Assembly: GCF_002933295.1 (NCBI RefSeq)
Contig: NZ_PSSW01000003.1
Location: forward strand, 62,001-126,000
DNA length: 64,000 nt
DNA from: Marinobacter flavimaris
Lineage (GTDB): Bacteria; Pseudomonadota; Gammaproteobacteria; Pseudomonadales; Oleiphilaceae
Reading direction: 5' to 3'
The notes under the pieces are model-generated. The model saw only the letters and a program-made list of their open reading frames with translations. It had not been told where the DNA came from and made no database searches. Of the stretch, positions 56,907 through 64,000 are shown piece by piece. The position numbers and the translations under genes were made by a program. Each line of letters begins with the position of its first letter. Position 1 is the stretch's first letter.

Positions 56907-57218
56907 TTATTCGATAACGTCGCTGATCTGGACCGTTGGCTGAACGTTGGTGAAGTTCGGGATGTCGCCAAGAATTTCCTTGGCATGGGGGCCGAAGGCG
57001 GTCTGGAAATCGGCAACAGAGTCAAAATACATGTGGCCCATGGCAATGTAAGTGGGGCCCTCTCCCGGGGCGCCGCCGGCCAACCCGGATTCGATGGCTG
57101 TGCGCTTGCAGGCATCGCCCAGCCTGTCGCGGACCAACGCCATGTGCGTGTCTCGGTAGTAGGCAAGGTCAAAGGTGCTTTCTGCGGTTTTCGGATACAT
57201 CACACTGACTTTGATCAT
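56907..57218 (-). CDS. EthD-family protein
   Basis: A 103-residue dimeric alpha/beta-barrel protein of the EthD family: VSVMYPKTAESTFDLAYYRDTHM near the start and YIAMGHMYFDSVADFQTAF near residue 56. EthD-type proteins support oxidative enzymes in some degradation pathways; a general role is unknown. Its start overlaps the anti-sigma stop by 4 bases, so it is a co-translated member of the ECF sigma operon. Confidence 0.9.
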   Translation of the reverse strand: MIKVSVMYPKTAESTFDLAYYRDTHMALVRDRLGDACKRTAIESGLAGGAPGEGPTYIAMGHMYFDSVADFQTAFGPHAKEILGDIPNFTNVQPTVQISDVIE

Positions 57219-57481
57219 TTCGGGCCTCGGTTTGTGGAATCGCGGGGACCCTCTTTTAGCGCCTCGGCCACCCGTTCGTCAATCTTGCGGATAAGCTCCT
57301 CGTCTGCCTCGCCAGAGGAATGTGCTTTTAACATGTCGGTGCTTGCCCGCAGATTGCCGATAAAGGTCCGGCAGTCCTTGCACATCATCAGGTGCATTTT
57401 GACTGACATGTTCTGGAGAACAGGCAGCTCGCCATCAATATAGTCGCTGGCAATTACCGCGAGATCCCTGCACATCAGCAT
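57215..57481 (-). CDS. Zinc-finger (zf-HC2) anti-sigma factor
   Basis: An 88-residue soluble protein with the H-x3-C-x2-C zinc motif in KMHLMMCKDCRTF near residue 28, as in ZAS-type anti-sigma factors. There is no membrane segment, so it would act in the cytoplasm, perhaps sensing oxidants through the zinc cysteines. It overlaps the sigma gene by 7 bases and the EthD gene by 4. GGAG lies 8 nt before the ATG at 57481. Confidence 0.88.
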   Translation of the reverse strand: MLMCRDLAVIASDYIDGELPVLQNMSVKMHLMMCKDCRTFIGNLRASTDMLKAHSSGEADEELIRKIDERVAEALKEGPRDSTNRGPK

Positions 57482-58092
57482 TCGCCGGTCTCCTGGAAAT
57501 TCTCCACCATCAGAAAGATCTTTTGCCTCGCTCGATGCAAAAGAACACGAAGATTAGAGGCACTGACGTCAAGAATGTTACAGACGTCATCGGATTTATG
57601 CTGGTGGGCTTCGTAGAGCATCAGCGCCGAGCGCTGGGTTTCCGGAAGGGAGGAGAGGTGTTTGTCGAGGCAATCGCTGAGGGCGCCGTTCTCCATCAGG
57701 GTGTCGGCGGATTCATGGAATTGAAGTTTGGGTGGCAACTCCCAGCGTCCTTTGGCGTTAAAACGATGGGCCAGTTCTGGCTCCAGGATGTCCGAAAAGT
57801 CTGTTGGGACTTCCCTGTTGGCCGATCGAAGCTGATTCTTGCAACGGTTGGCAACAACCCGGTGCAACCAGGTTTTTAAACCTGAACGACCTTCAAAGCC
57901 ATGGATCGCATCAATAACTTTAACCCAGCAATCCTGAACGGCTTCTTCTGCACTGGAATGATCCAGATAGAACCGGGCGACTGCTAACATGCCGGGGGTG
58001 TAGGCACGTACTGCTTCCTGAAAAGAGTCATTATCACCCGTTTTCAAGCCCTGAATCAGTTCTATCTCCTTTTCCCGACTTGAGTCAGTCAT
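57475..58092 (-). CDS. ECF-type sigma factor
   Basis: A 205-residue sigma-70-family factor with region 2 (about residues 25-95; SSAEEAVQDCWVKVIDAIHGF and LKTWLHRVVANRCKNQLR) and region 4 (about 140-195; LPETQRSALMLYEAHQHKSDD and LDVSASNLRVLLHRAR). It leads an operon with its anti-sigma factor and an EthD-like gene. The start at 58092 has AAAGGAAC upstream. GGAACTT at 58158-58152 on this strand is a candidate autoregulatory -35 element. Confidence 0.92.
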   Translation of the reverse strand: MTDSSREKEIELIQGLKTGDNDSFQEAVRAYTPGMLAVARFYLDHSSAEEAVQDCWVKVIDAIHGFEGRSGLKTWLHRVVANRCKNQLRSANREVPTDFSDILEPELAHRFNAKGRWELPPKLQFHESADTLMENGALSDCLDKHLSSLPETQRSALMLYEAHQHKSDDVCNILDVSASNLRVLLHRARQKIFLMVENFQETGEC

Positions 58093-58151
58093 GACCGTTC
58101 CTTTTATGAGCAATTGTTCAAGAATAGCAGTAAGTTTGGAAATCGGTCGAT

Positions 58152-58158
58152 AAGTTCC
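58152..58158 (-). promoter_or_regulatory. Candidate ECF -35 element (GGAACTT)
   Basis: Read on the minus strand, GGAACTT lies 60 bp before the ECF sigma start codon. The -10 position 16 bp on reads ACTTAC, which is not canonical. ECF sigma genes are usually self-activated, so the site is plausible. Confidence 0.35.
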
Positions 58159-58345
58159 CGGCGTATTCGGTAGGCGGTGTAATCAAATTGTTAGATATTC
58201 ATGAGCAATCGTTGACACAATGCGTTGCCGAACGACGTACAACAACGGTAAGCCGGTAACGAACACTGAGCCCAAGGTTTGATGTAACACTTCCGGGATT
58301 GGGGTGTCTCTTCGTTATCACGTTCAAGGTAGAAAGGATTATTTC

Positions 58346-60535
58346 ATGACACTCAAGAAATGGATTCTGGTCGCGTTGATTGCGGCTGTGGTTGTCGGGT
58401 TTATTGCCAGTGGTGGTAGCGAGCTTCTGACTCTCGAGAACCTGAAGCAAAACCAACAGTCCCTCGGTAACTGGATCGATCATAATCTGTTGGTTGCGGT
58501 GCTGGGCTTCGTTGTTGTTTATGTCGTGGTAACAGCGCTTTCTCTGCCAGGCGCTACCATCATGACTCTGGCTGGTGGTGCGTTTTTCGGCAATCTCTAC
58601 GGTCTGGCAGCCGTCTCCGTTGCTTCAACTATCGGTGCGTCGCTTGCTTTCCTGGTGGCGCGGTTCCTGATGCGAGACACGCTTCGAAAACGGTATGGCG
58701 AAACCGTGGCGAAGATGGATCGCGGCATTGAAAAAGACGGCGCCTTCTACCTTGCAACCCTGCGGCTTGTGCCGGTATTTCCCTTCTTCCTGATCAACCT
58801 GGCCATGGGCCTGACGGCCATGAAGCTGCGCACCTATGCGCTGGTAAGCTGGATCGCCATGTTGCCCGGCACCTTTGTTTATGTGAATGCGGGTACCCAG
58901 TTGGGCCAGATCCAGTCCACCGGCGACATCGTCTCGGCCGATCTACTGCTCTCCTTCGCGCTGCTGGGTCTGTTCCCGCTGATTGCCAAATTTGTGGTGG
59001 GCTTTATCCGCCGCCGCAAAGTGTACGCCGGCTGGCAGAAGCCCGAACATTTCGATTACAACCTTCTGGTCATAGGCGGTGGCTCTGCCGGTCTGGTCTC
59101 GGCCTACATTGCCGCAGCCGTGAAAGCCAAGGTGGCTCTTATAGAGAAGCACAAGATGGGTGGCGACTGCCTGAATACCGGCTGCGTGCCCTCCAAAGCG
59201 CTTATCCGCAGCGCCAAGGCGGCGGACACCCTGCGCCATGCCAACCGGTACGGGCTGGAATCGGTGCCCGTTAAAGGCTCGTTCAAGAACATCATGAACC
59301 GGGTCAAGGATGTGATCGCGAAAGTGGAGCCCCACGATTCGCCGGAGCGATACCGCAAGCTGGGTGTGGACTGCATTGCCGGCGAAGCCAGCTTCGTGTC
59401 GCCCTGGGAGCTAGAGGTCCGGCACAATGACGGCCGCACCGAACGCCTGACCGCCCGCAGCATTGTGGTGGCCACCGGCGGCAAGCCGGCGGTACCACCG
59501 ATTCCCGGCCTGAAGGACATGGAGCCGCTAACCTCGGATAACCTGTGGGAACTGCAGGAGCAGCCCGAGCGCTTGCTGGTGTTGGGCGGTGGCCCGATCG
59601 GTTCGGAGCTGGCCCATGCCTTTGCCCGACTGGGCAGCAAGGTGACCCAGGTGGAGATGGGCGAGCGCTTGCTGGCCAAGGAAGATGAGGATGTCTCTGA
59701 ACTGGTTCTGAAGCAGTTCCAGGCAGACGGCGTGGATGTCCGCCTGAAACATGCTGCTGCCGAGTTCCGTATGGAGGAAGGAGAGAAAGTTGCCTACTGC
59801 GAGCACGAGGGTGAGCGGGTGCGCATTCCTTTCGACCAGGTTCTGGTTGCTGTTGGCCGTGCAGCCAACACCGCCGGCCTGAACCTGGAGCGGATTGGTG
59901 TGGATACCCTGCCGAACGGAACCGTACCGGTAGAGGAAGACATGAGCCTGAGGTACCCGAACGTATTTGCCTGCGGCGATGTGGCTGGTCCATACCAGTT
60001 CACCCACGCGGCGGCCCATCAGGCCTGGTACGCGGCGGTCAACGGTCTGTTCGGGCAGTTCAAGCGCTTCAAGGTAGACTACCGCGTAATGCCCTGGGTG
60101 ACCTTTACCTCGCCGGAAGTGGCGCGGGTGGGACTCAGTGAAGCCGAGGCAACCGCGCAGGGCGTGGCCTACGAAGTGACCCGCTACGGGCTGGATGATC
60201 TGGATCGTGCCATTGCCGAGAGTGAGGATCATGGTTTTATCAAGGTGCTGACCCCGCCGGGCAAGGACAAGATCCTGGGCGCCGTGGTGGTTGGCAGCCA
60301 CGCCGGGGAAATCCTGGCCGAATTCACCCTGGCCATGAAGCATGGCCTGGGCCTGAACAAGATCCTGGGCACCATTCACCCGTACCCGACCTGGAACGAG
60401 TCGGCGAAATACGCTGCCGGCGAATGGAAGCGCGCTCATGCCCCTGAAGGCATTCTGAAGCTGCTGGAGAAACTGCACGGCTGGCGCCGTGGGAAAAACA
60501 CGAATACACCGAGGAGCATCTATGCCCCTGACTGA
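58346..60535 (+). CDS. VTT-domain membrane protein fused to a MerA-like flavin disulfide oxidoreductase
   Basis: A 729-residue fusion. Residues 1-225 form a TVP38/TMEM64 (VTT) domain with about six membrane segments (LSLPGATIMTLAGGAFFG near 70). Residues about 235-729 form an FAD/NAD(P) disulfide oxidoreductase: VIGGGSAGLVSA, redox-active GGDCLNTGCVPSKALIRS and VFACGDVAGPYQFTH, then a dimerisation domain. MerA's N-terminal HMA domain and C-terminal cysteine pair are absent, so mercury reduction is unlikely. The start at 58346 follows AGAAAGGA. It is divergent from the ECF sigma operon and overlaps the radical SAM gene by 14 bases. Confidence 0.9.
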   Translation: MTLKKWILVALIAAVVVGFIASGGSELLTLENLKQNQQSLGNWIDHNLLVAVLGFVVVYVVVTALSLPGATIMTLAGGAFFGNLYGLAAVSVASTIGASLAFLVARFLMRDTLRKRYGETVAKMDRGIEKDGAFYLATLRLVPVFPFFLINLAMGLTAMKLRTYALVSWIAMLPGTFVYVNAGTQLGQIQSTGDIVSADLLLSFALLGLFPLIAKFVVGFIRRRKVYAGWQKPEHFDYNLLVIGGGSAGLVSAYIAAAVKAKVALIEKHKMGGDCLNTGCVPSKALIRSAKAADTLRHANRYGLESVPVKGSFKNIMNRVKDVIAKVEPHDSPERYRKLGVDCIAGEASFVSPWELEVRHNDGRTERLTARSIVVATGGKPAVPPIPGLKDMEPLTSDNLWELQEQPERLLVLGGGPIGSELAHAFARLGSKVTQVEMGERLLAKEDEDVSELVLKQFQADGVDVRLKHAAAEFRMEEGEKVAYCEHEGERVRIPFDQVLVAVGRAANTAGLNLERIGVDTLPNGTVPVEEDMSLRYPNVFACGDVAGPYQFTHAAAHQAWYAAVNGLFGQFKRFKVDYRVMPWVTFTSPEVARVGLSEAEATAQGVAYEVTRYGLDDLDRAIAESEDHGFIKVLTPPGKDKILGAVVVGSHAGEILAEFTLAMKHGLGLNKILGTIHPYPTWNESAKYAAGEWKRAHAPEGILKLLEKLHGWRRGKNTNTPRSIYAPD

Positions 60536-61493
60536 AGCCAGACCGGCCCGGAAAAATCGAATTCCGGCCGTTGAAGTCCTGGAACCCCGGGCCCGTGATA
60601 GCTGGACCCACACTCGCAACGGCGACCCCCGGGGTTACATCGATGCAGACAAGCTCAAAGAGCTCTGGATCCACACCGGCACCGCCTGCAATCTGGCGTG
60701 TCCGTTTTGCCTGGAAGGTTCGCACCCCGGCGATGGCCGCATTCCGGGCATGAAGCTCAGTGACGTGAAGCCGTTTATCCACGAAGCCATCGACATGGGG
60801 GTGGAGCAGTTTTCCTTCACCGGTGGTGAGCCCTTCGTGATCCGGGACTTCGTCAATATTCTGAATTACGCCAGCCAGCACCGGCCCTGCTTCGTGCTGA
60901 CCAACGCCACCGAGCCGCTGCACAAGCGACAGCATCAGGTGCTGCCTTTGCTGGATAACCCCTACCCGATTCATTTCCGGGTCAGCCTGGACTTCCCGGA
61001 CAGGGCCCGTCACGACAAGGACCGCGGTGACGGCAGCTTTGATGAGGCCTTGCAGGGCATCCGCTGGCTGGTCGATCAGGGCTTCAAGGTGTCCATTGCC
61101 CGCCAGACCGATCCGGAGGAAATTCCGGCAGATGTCGAAGCCGCGTTCCGTGACATCTTCCGGGAGTGGGGCATTCCGGAGAACCTGGCATTCACCGCAT
61201 TTCCGGATCTGGGTACGCCAGGCTCGGAAGACGGCAGCCCGGAGATTACCGAGACCTGCATGGAGAAGTATCCGACCAAGGAGGCTCGCTCTCATTTCAT
61301 GTGCACCTATACCCGGATGCTGGTGAAGAAGGGCGATGAGGTTCGGGTGTATGCCTGCACTTTGGTGGACGATGACCCGCAGTATGAACTGGGGGGGACG
61401 CTGACCGAGAGTATGGATGAGCGCATTATGTTGCGGCATCACCGGTGTTTTTCCTGTTACCGCTTTGGGGCTAGTTGTTCGGCGCCGGCTTGA
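60522..61493 (+). CDS. Radical SAM enzyme of unknown substrate
   Basis: A 323-residue radical SAM protein with CNLACPFC (CX3CX2C) near residue 54 and FTGGEPF near 95. A C-terminal cysteine set (HFMCTY, VYACTLVDDD and CFSCYRFGASC) probably holds an auxiliary iron-sulfur cluster, SPASM/twitch-like. It starts within the end of the VTT-flavoprotein gene (GAGGAG upstream), so both are co-translated, and the reductase might supply electrons. I recognise no named family. Confidence 0.85.
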   Translation: MPLTEARPARKNRIPAVEVLEPRARDSWTHTRNGDPRGYIDADKLKELWIHTGTACNLACPFCLEGSHPGDGRIPGMKLSDVKPFIHEAIDMGVEQFSFTGGEPFVIRDFVNILNYASQHRPCFVLTNATEPLHKRQHQVLPLLDNPYPIHFRVSLDFPDRARHDKDRGDGSFDEALQGIRWLVDQGFKVSIARQTDPEEIPADVEAAFRDIFREWGIPENLAFTAFPDLGTPGSEDGSPEITETCMEKYPTKEARSHFMCTYTRMLVKKGDEVRVYACTLVDDDPQYELGGTLTESMDERIMLRHHRCFSCYRFGASCSAPA

Positions 61494-61544
61494 TTCTGGT
61501 GTAGGGCCGCTCAGGACTGATTGCTGGTCATTGGCGGCCTGGGA

Positions 61545-61621
61545 GGTGACGTTATTTTCCCTTGGGAAAAACAACTCGCTTCGCTCAGACATCTTTTTCC
61601 TGGCGGGAAAATAACCTCACC
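61545..61621. repeat. Inverted repeat with 17-nt arms in the radical SAM-symporter gap
   Basis: GGTGACGTTATTTTCCC (61545-61561) is matched by the reverse complement at 61605-61621 with one mismatch. The 43-nt loop has further complementary AAAAA/TTTTT tracts. No T-run follows. It is unlike element B, which starts 81 bp further on. Confidence 0.7.
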
Positions 61622-61701
61622 ACCCAGACCGCGGGTACGGCTTTGCTATTCGGTTGTTGGCTATCTCCTTCGCCGGGGAAACCAGAACGGAAGTTGAACA
61701 A

Positions 61702-61812
61702 GGGGCAGGCCGGTAGGGATTTCAAAAAATGTGGAGCGCCATGGACGGCGCGACCAAGCCCCCCATGGATGGGTTCACGGGCGTTTTTTTGAAATCCCTA
61801 CCGGCCTGTCCC
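61702..61812. repeat. Intergenic palindromic element B: 28-nt inverted arms, 55-nt core
   Basis: Positions 61702-61729 pair with 61785-61812 with a single G-T mismatch. The core carries GCGCC-ATGGAC-GGCGC (61736-61751) and CCC-ATGGAT-GGG (61762-61773). It aligns with the core of element A (8220-8277), starting TGTG..GAGC and ending GGnGCGT. The arms are unrelated to those of element A and end in an A-run and begin with a T-run. The rest of the 387-bp gap 61494-61880 holds no gene. Confidence 0.85.
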
Positions 61813-61880
61813 GAAAGGCACCCAAACCAGAAACCCGGGAAAAACCCCGGATTAAACGACAAAGAACAAGGTAAGAAAAC

Positions 61881-63284
61881 ATGAACTTCACAGAGGCCTC
61901 CCTGTTCTGGGGATTCCTGCTGGTCTACGGCGTGGTGATGTATTGGCTGTCGCCCAGGAGCAAGAACGCGAATTCTTTTTATAAAGGCGCCGATGACCAG
62001 GGTAACCCGGTGGGGCAGTGGTCGCTTACGGCCAGTATTTTTATCAGCTGGATCTTTGCCAAGTCGGTGACCAATGCGGCGAACCTGGGTGCGGCTTATG
62101 GCGTGGTGGGCGGTCTGGCCTATGCCAGTTACTGGCTGTCGATTCCTGTGGCGGGGTATGTGATTTACCTGATCCGAACCCAGACCGGGGCGCGGAGTCT
62201 GCAGGATTTTCTGACCTCCCGCTTTGGCCGGCTGGCCAGTCTGGCGTTTGCGGCGGCGATTCTGATCCGGCTTTATAACGAAGTCTGGAGTAATACGGCG
62301 GTGGTGGGCGGTTATTTCGGGTTGCCCGGTGAGTGGGAGTATTACGCGGCGGCGATGCTGTTTACGGTGTTTACTCTGGCCTACAGCCTGAAGGGTGGGC
62401 TGCGGTCTTCGATTTTCACCGATGTGATTCAGGCTTTCGTGTTTGTGTTCTTTGTGGGAGCGGTGCTGTTCCTGATCATTCCGGCCAACGATACCAGCGC
62501 CTTGCTGACCAATGGTGAGTTCCGGCTCAACGCCGGTTTTGACCTGCTGTTGGTGGCTTTGCTGCAGCTGTTCAGTTATCCGTTCCACGATCCGGTGCTG
62601 ACCGACCGGGGCTTTGTGAACAAGGAAAAGACCATGCTGAAGAGCTTTGTGGTGGCCGGGCTACTGGGCTTCGTGGCGGTGTTTATCTTCAGTCTGGTGG
62701 GTGTTCACGCCCGTCTTAACGGCATTGAGGCCATGGGCAACGCGCCTGCTGCCGTGGGCCAGTCTCTGGGCCTGGCAGCGTTGTTCTTCATGAGCGTGGT
62801 CATGATGACGTCGGCGGGGTCCACCCTGGATTCCACTTTCACGTCGCTGGCCAAGTCGCTGGCGGTAGATCTGCCCAGGCTGGCGCAACGTGCCTCTGAC
62901 AAGCTGCCGAGCATGCGGGTGGGTGCGGTCGTGATGGTGATCTTTGCCTTCCTGGGCAACCTGCCGATGTTCGCCGGCACCGATATCCTCAAGGCCACCA
63001 CCATCTCCGGGACGATGGTCATGGGGCTGGCGCCGGTGTTCCTGTTCTACGGTTTCACCAAGTGGTCGCCGTGGAGTTTCCATCTGAGTTTCTGGACCGG
63101 CCTGGGGCTCGGGGTCTTGCTTGCGGTTGGGCTGATTCCAGCAAGCTGGGCCATTGGCGATGGCAAATACGCCATGTTGCTGGGCGTGAACGCCTATGGC
63201 TTCCTGATCTGCACGGCTGGCTTCTTTACGCCTTTAGTGCTTCGTCGTCTTGCCGGACGGTCACTGGCGGCGGGGGAGGCCTGA
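61881..63284 (+). CDS. Sodium:solute symporter (SSS family)
   Basis: A 467-residue membrane protein with about 13 segments of the SSS family. FYKGADDQGNPVGQWSLTAS is near the start, AFAAAILIRLYNEVWSNTAVVGGYF around segment 4, and MMTSAGSTLDSTFTSLAKSLAVD contains the sodium-site serines and threonine near residue 310. The substrate is unknown. AAGGTAAG precedes the ATG. The next gene starts 4 bp after its stop, so the pair is an operon. Confidence 0.88.
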   Translation: MNFTEASLFWGFLLVYGVVMYWLSPRSKNANSFYKGADDQGNPVGQWSLTASIFISWIFAKSVTNAANLGAAYGVVGGLAYASYWLSIPVAGYVIYLIRTQTGARSLQDFLTSRFGRLASLAFAAAILIRLYNEVWSNTAVVGGYFGLPGEWEYYAAAMLFTVFTLAYSLKGGLRSSIFTDVIQAFVFVFFVGAVLFLIIPANDTSALLTNGEFRLNAGFDLLLVALLQLFSYPFHDPVLTDRGFVNKEKTMLKSFVVAGLLGFVAVFIFSLVGVHARLNGIEAMGNAPAAVGQSLGLAALFFMSVVMMTSAGSTLDSTFTSLAKSLAVDLPRLAQRASDKLPSMRVGAVVMVIFAFLGNLPMFAGTDILKATTISGTMVMGLAPVFLFYGFTKWSPWSFHLSFWTGLGLGVLLAVGLIPASWAIGDGKYAMLLGVNAYGFLICTAGFFTPLVLRRLAGRSLAAGEA

Positions 63285-63288
63285 GCCG

Positions 63289-64000
63289 ATGAGCGAAGGC
63301 CGCAGCTGTCCGTTGGCGTACCGGTACTCTGCCGAATCGCTTTGCGAGGATCCCCGCACGGTTTCCGAGGACGTGCTGTATATCATTGGAGGGCTTTACG
63401 GGAATCCCTGGGCCCTCGATGAAATCGAGCAGATGGCGCTGGCGGAGGAGCGTCAGGGGCACCGGGTGAAGCTGGTGTTCAATGGTGACTTCAACTGGTT
63501 CAACGCCAGCGATCGCCTGTTCCGAACCATCAATAACCGGGTGTTGGATCACACGGTCAGTCTCGGGAATGTGGATTTCGAGCTGGCGAATCCCAGTGCC
63601 GGTGCCGGATGCGGTTGCGCCTACCCGGATTTTGTCGATCAGGGCGTAGTGGAGCGGTCGAACCTTATCATGGAGCGGCTTCAGGGGATTGCCGGGGAAC
63701 ATCCGGATATCCAGCGTCGCTTGTCCTTGCTGCCGCGGTATCGATGCCTGATCTTTGGAGGCCTAAAGGTTTTGGTGGTGCACGGGGATCTGGAGTCCCT
63801 GGCCGGATGGGGGTTGGCTCACGAAGCTTTTGTCGAGGGTAACGATGGCAAGCTCTCGCAATGGTTCCTGGCGTCGGGGGCCGATGTCATTGCCTCAACC
63901 CACACGTGCCTGCCGGTGCTCTGGTCGGGGTTGGTGGGTGAGCAGAGTCGGGTGGTGGTGAACAATGGCTCCGCAGGCATGGGGAATCTGCAATCAGACC
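63289..64000 (+). CDS. Metallophosphoesterase-like protein (cut by the window end)
   Basis: Open to the last base; 237 codons are visible from the ATG at 63289. IIGGLYGNPWALDEI, VFNGDFNWFN, VVHGDLESLAG, ASTHTCLPV and NNGSAGMGN follow the order of calcineurin-like phosphoesterase motifs, although the first metal motif is replaced by GGLYGN. Cysteines in GAGCGCAYPDF are unusual. It follows the symporter by 4 bp, suggesting that the transported compound is phosphorylated or dephosphorylated in the same pathway. Confidence 0.75.
   Translation, partial: MSEGRSCPLAYRYSAESLCEDPRTVSEDVLYIIGGLYGNPWALDEIEQMALAEERQGHRVKLVFNGDFNWFNASDRLFRTINNRVLDHTVSLGNVDFELANPSAGAGCGCAYPDFVDQGVVERSNLIMERLQGIAGEHPDIQRRLSLLPRYRCLIFGGLKVLVVHGDLESLAGWGLAHEAFVEGNDGKLSQWFLASGADVIASTHTCLPVLWSGLVGEQSRVVVNNGSAGMGNLQSD

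Noticed and set aside
58346..60535. Mercury resistance operon
   Set aside because: No merR, merT, merP or HMA domain, and the C-terminal cysteines are missing.
61562..61792. 76-codon frame across the repeats before the symporter
   Set aside because: It lies almost wholly within repeat elements and has no ribosome site.

Overview
The window is a chromosomal segment of a marine gammaproteobacterium, most probably Marinobacter or a close relative. This is inferred from the moderately high G+C, the gene content and gene order: a TRAP and 3-hydroxybutyrate catabolism operon, a monomeric NADP-isocitrate dehydrogenase, an OprI-like murein lipoprotein, a stomatin/NfeD pair and a Fe(III) ABC importer. 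No phage, IS element, CRISPR array or rRNA is visible. One tRNA gene, tRNA-Gly(CCC), is present.

Layout. 1-8 kb: tail of a 3-hydroxybutyrate oligomer hydrolase, a sigma-54 activator, and an operon dctP-dctQ-dctM-bdhA-acetoacetyl-CoA synthetase that would import 3-hydroxybutyrate and convert it to acetoacetyl-CoA. A sigma-54 promoter and two 16-bp activator sites exactly 63 bp apart precede it. 8-12.6 kb: isocitrate dehydrogenase, a CPA2 antiporter and YbaK. 12.7-22 kb: a diguanylate cyclase, a serine hydrolase, small unknowns, a lipoprotein and a three-gene signalling operon (hybrid kinase, membrane protein, lone receiver). 22-27 kb: a 546-bp intergenic region with RNA-like elements, then an exonuclease, queC-queE, an AraC regulator and a hydrolase. 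27-34 kb: a secreted nuclease behind a BrxR/CapW-type WYL regulator, two MFS transporters around a SlyA/MarR regulator, and a yybP-ykoY (Mn2+) riboswitch ahead of a GDT1-family exporter. 34-43 kb: cell-envelope genes (two L,D-transpeptidases, NfeD, stomatin, Lpp), a K+/H+ antiporter, the tRNA and NADH dehydrogenase-2. 43-50 kb: a TetR/AhpD-like pair with three matching operators, an orphan NosR-like protein, YghU, a LOG protein, a spermidine synthase-like protein, an ankyrin protein, YbhB and a metallophosphoesterase. 50-55 kb: a Fe(III) ABC importer whose three parts lie in three transcription units. 55-64 kb: two VTT-domain proteins around an ECF sigma/anti-sigma operon, then a radical SAM enzyme, a sodium:solute symporter and a metallophosphoesterase cut by the window end.

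The least expected structure is a pair of related intergenic elements (8192-8305 and 61702-61812). Each has 28-nt inverted arms around a 55-58 nt core, and the two cores are recognisably homologous. Each core carries two short hairpins whose hexaloops read A(G/T)GGA(T/C), the kind of site bound by CsrA/RsmA. This is a sequence observation; the CsrA link is a hypothesis.
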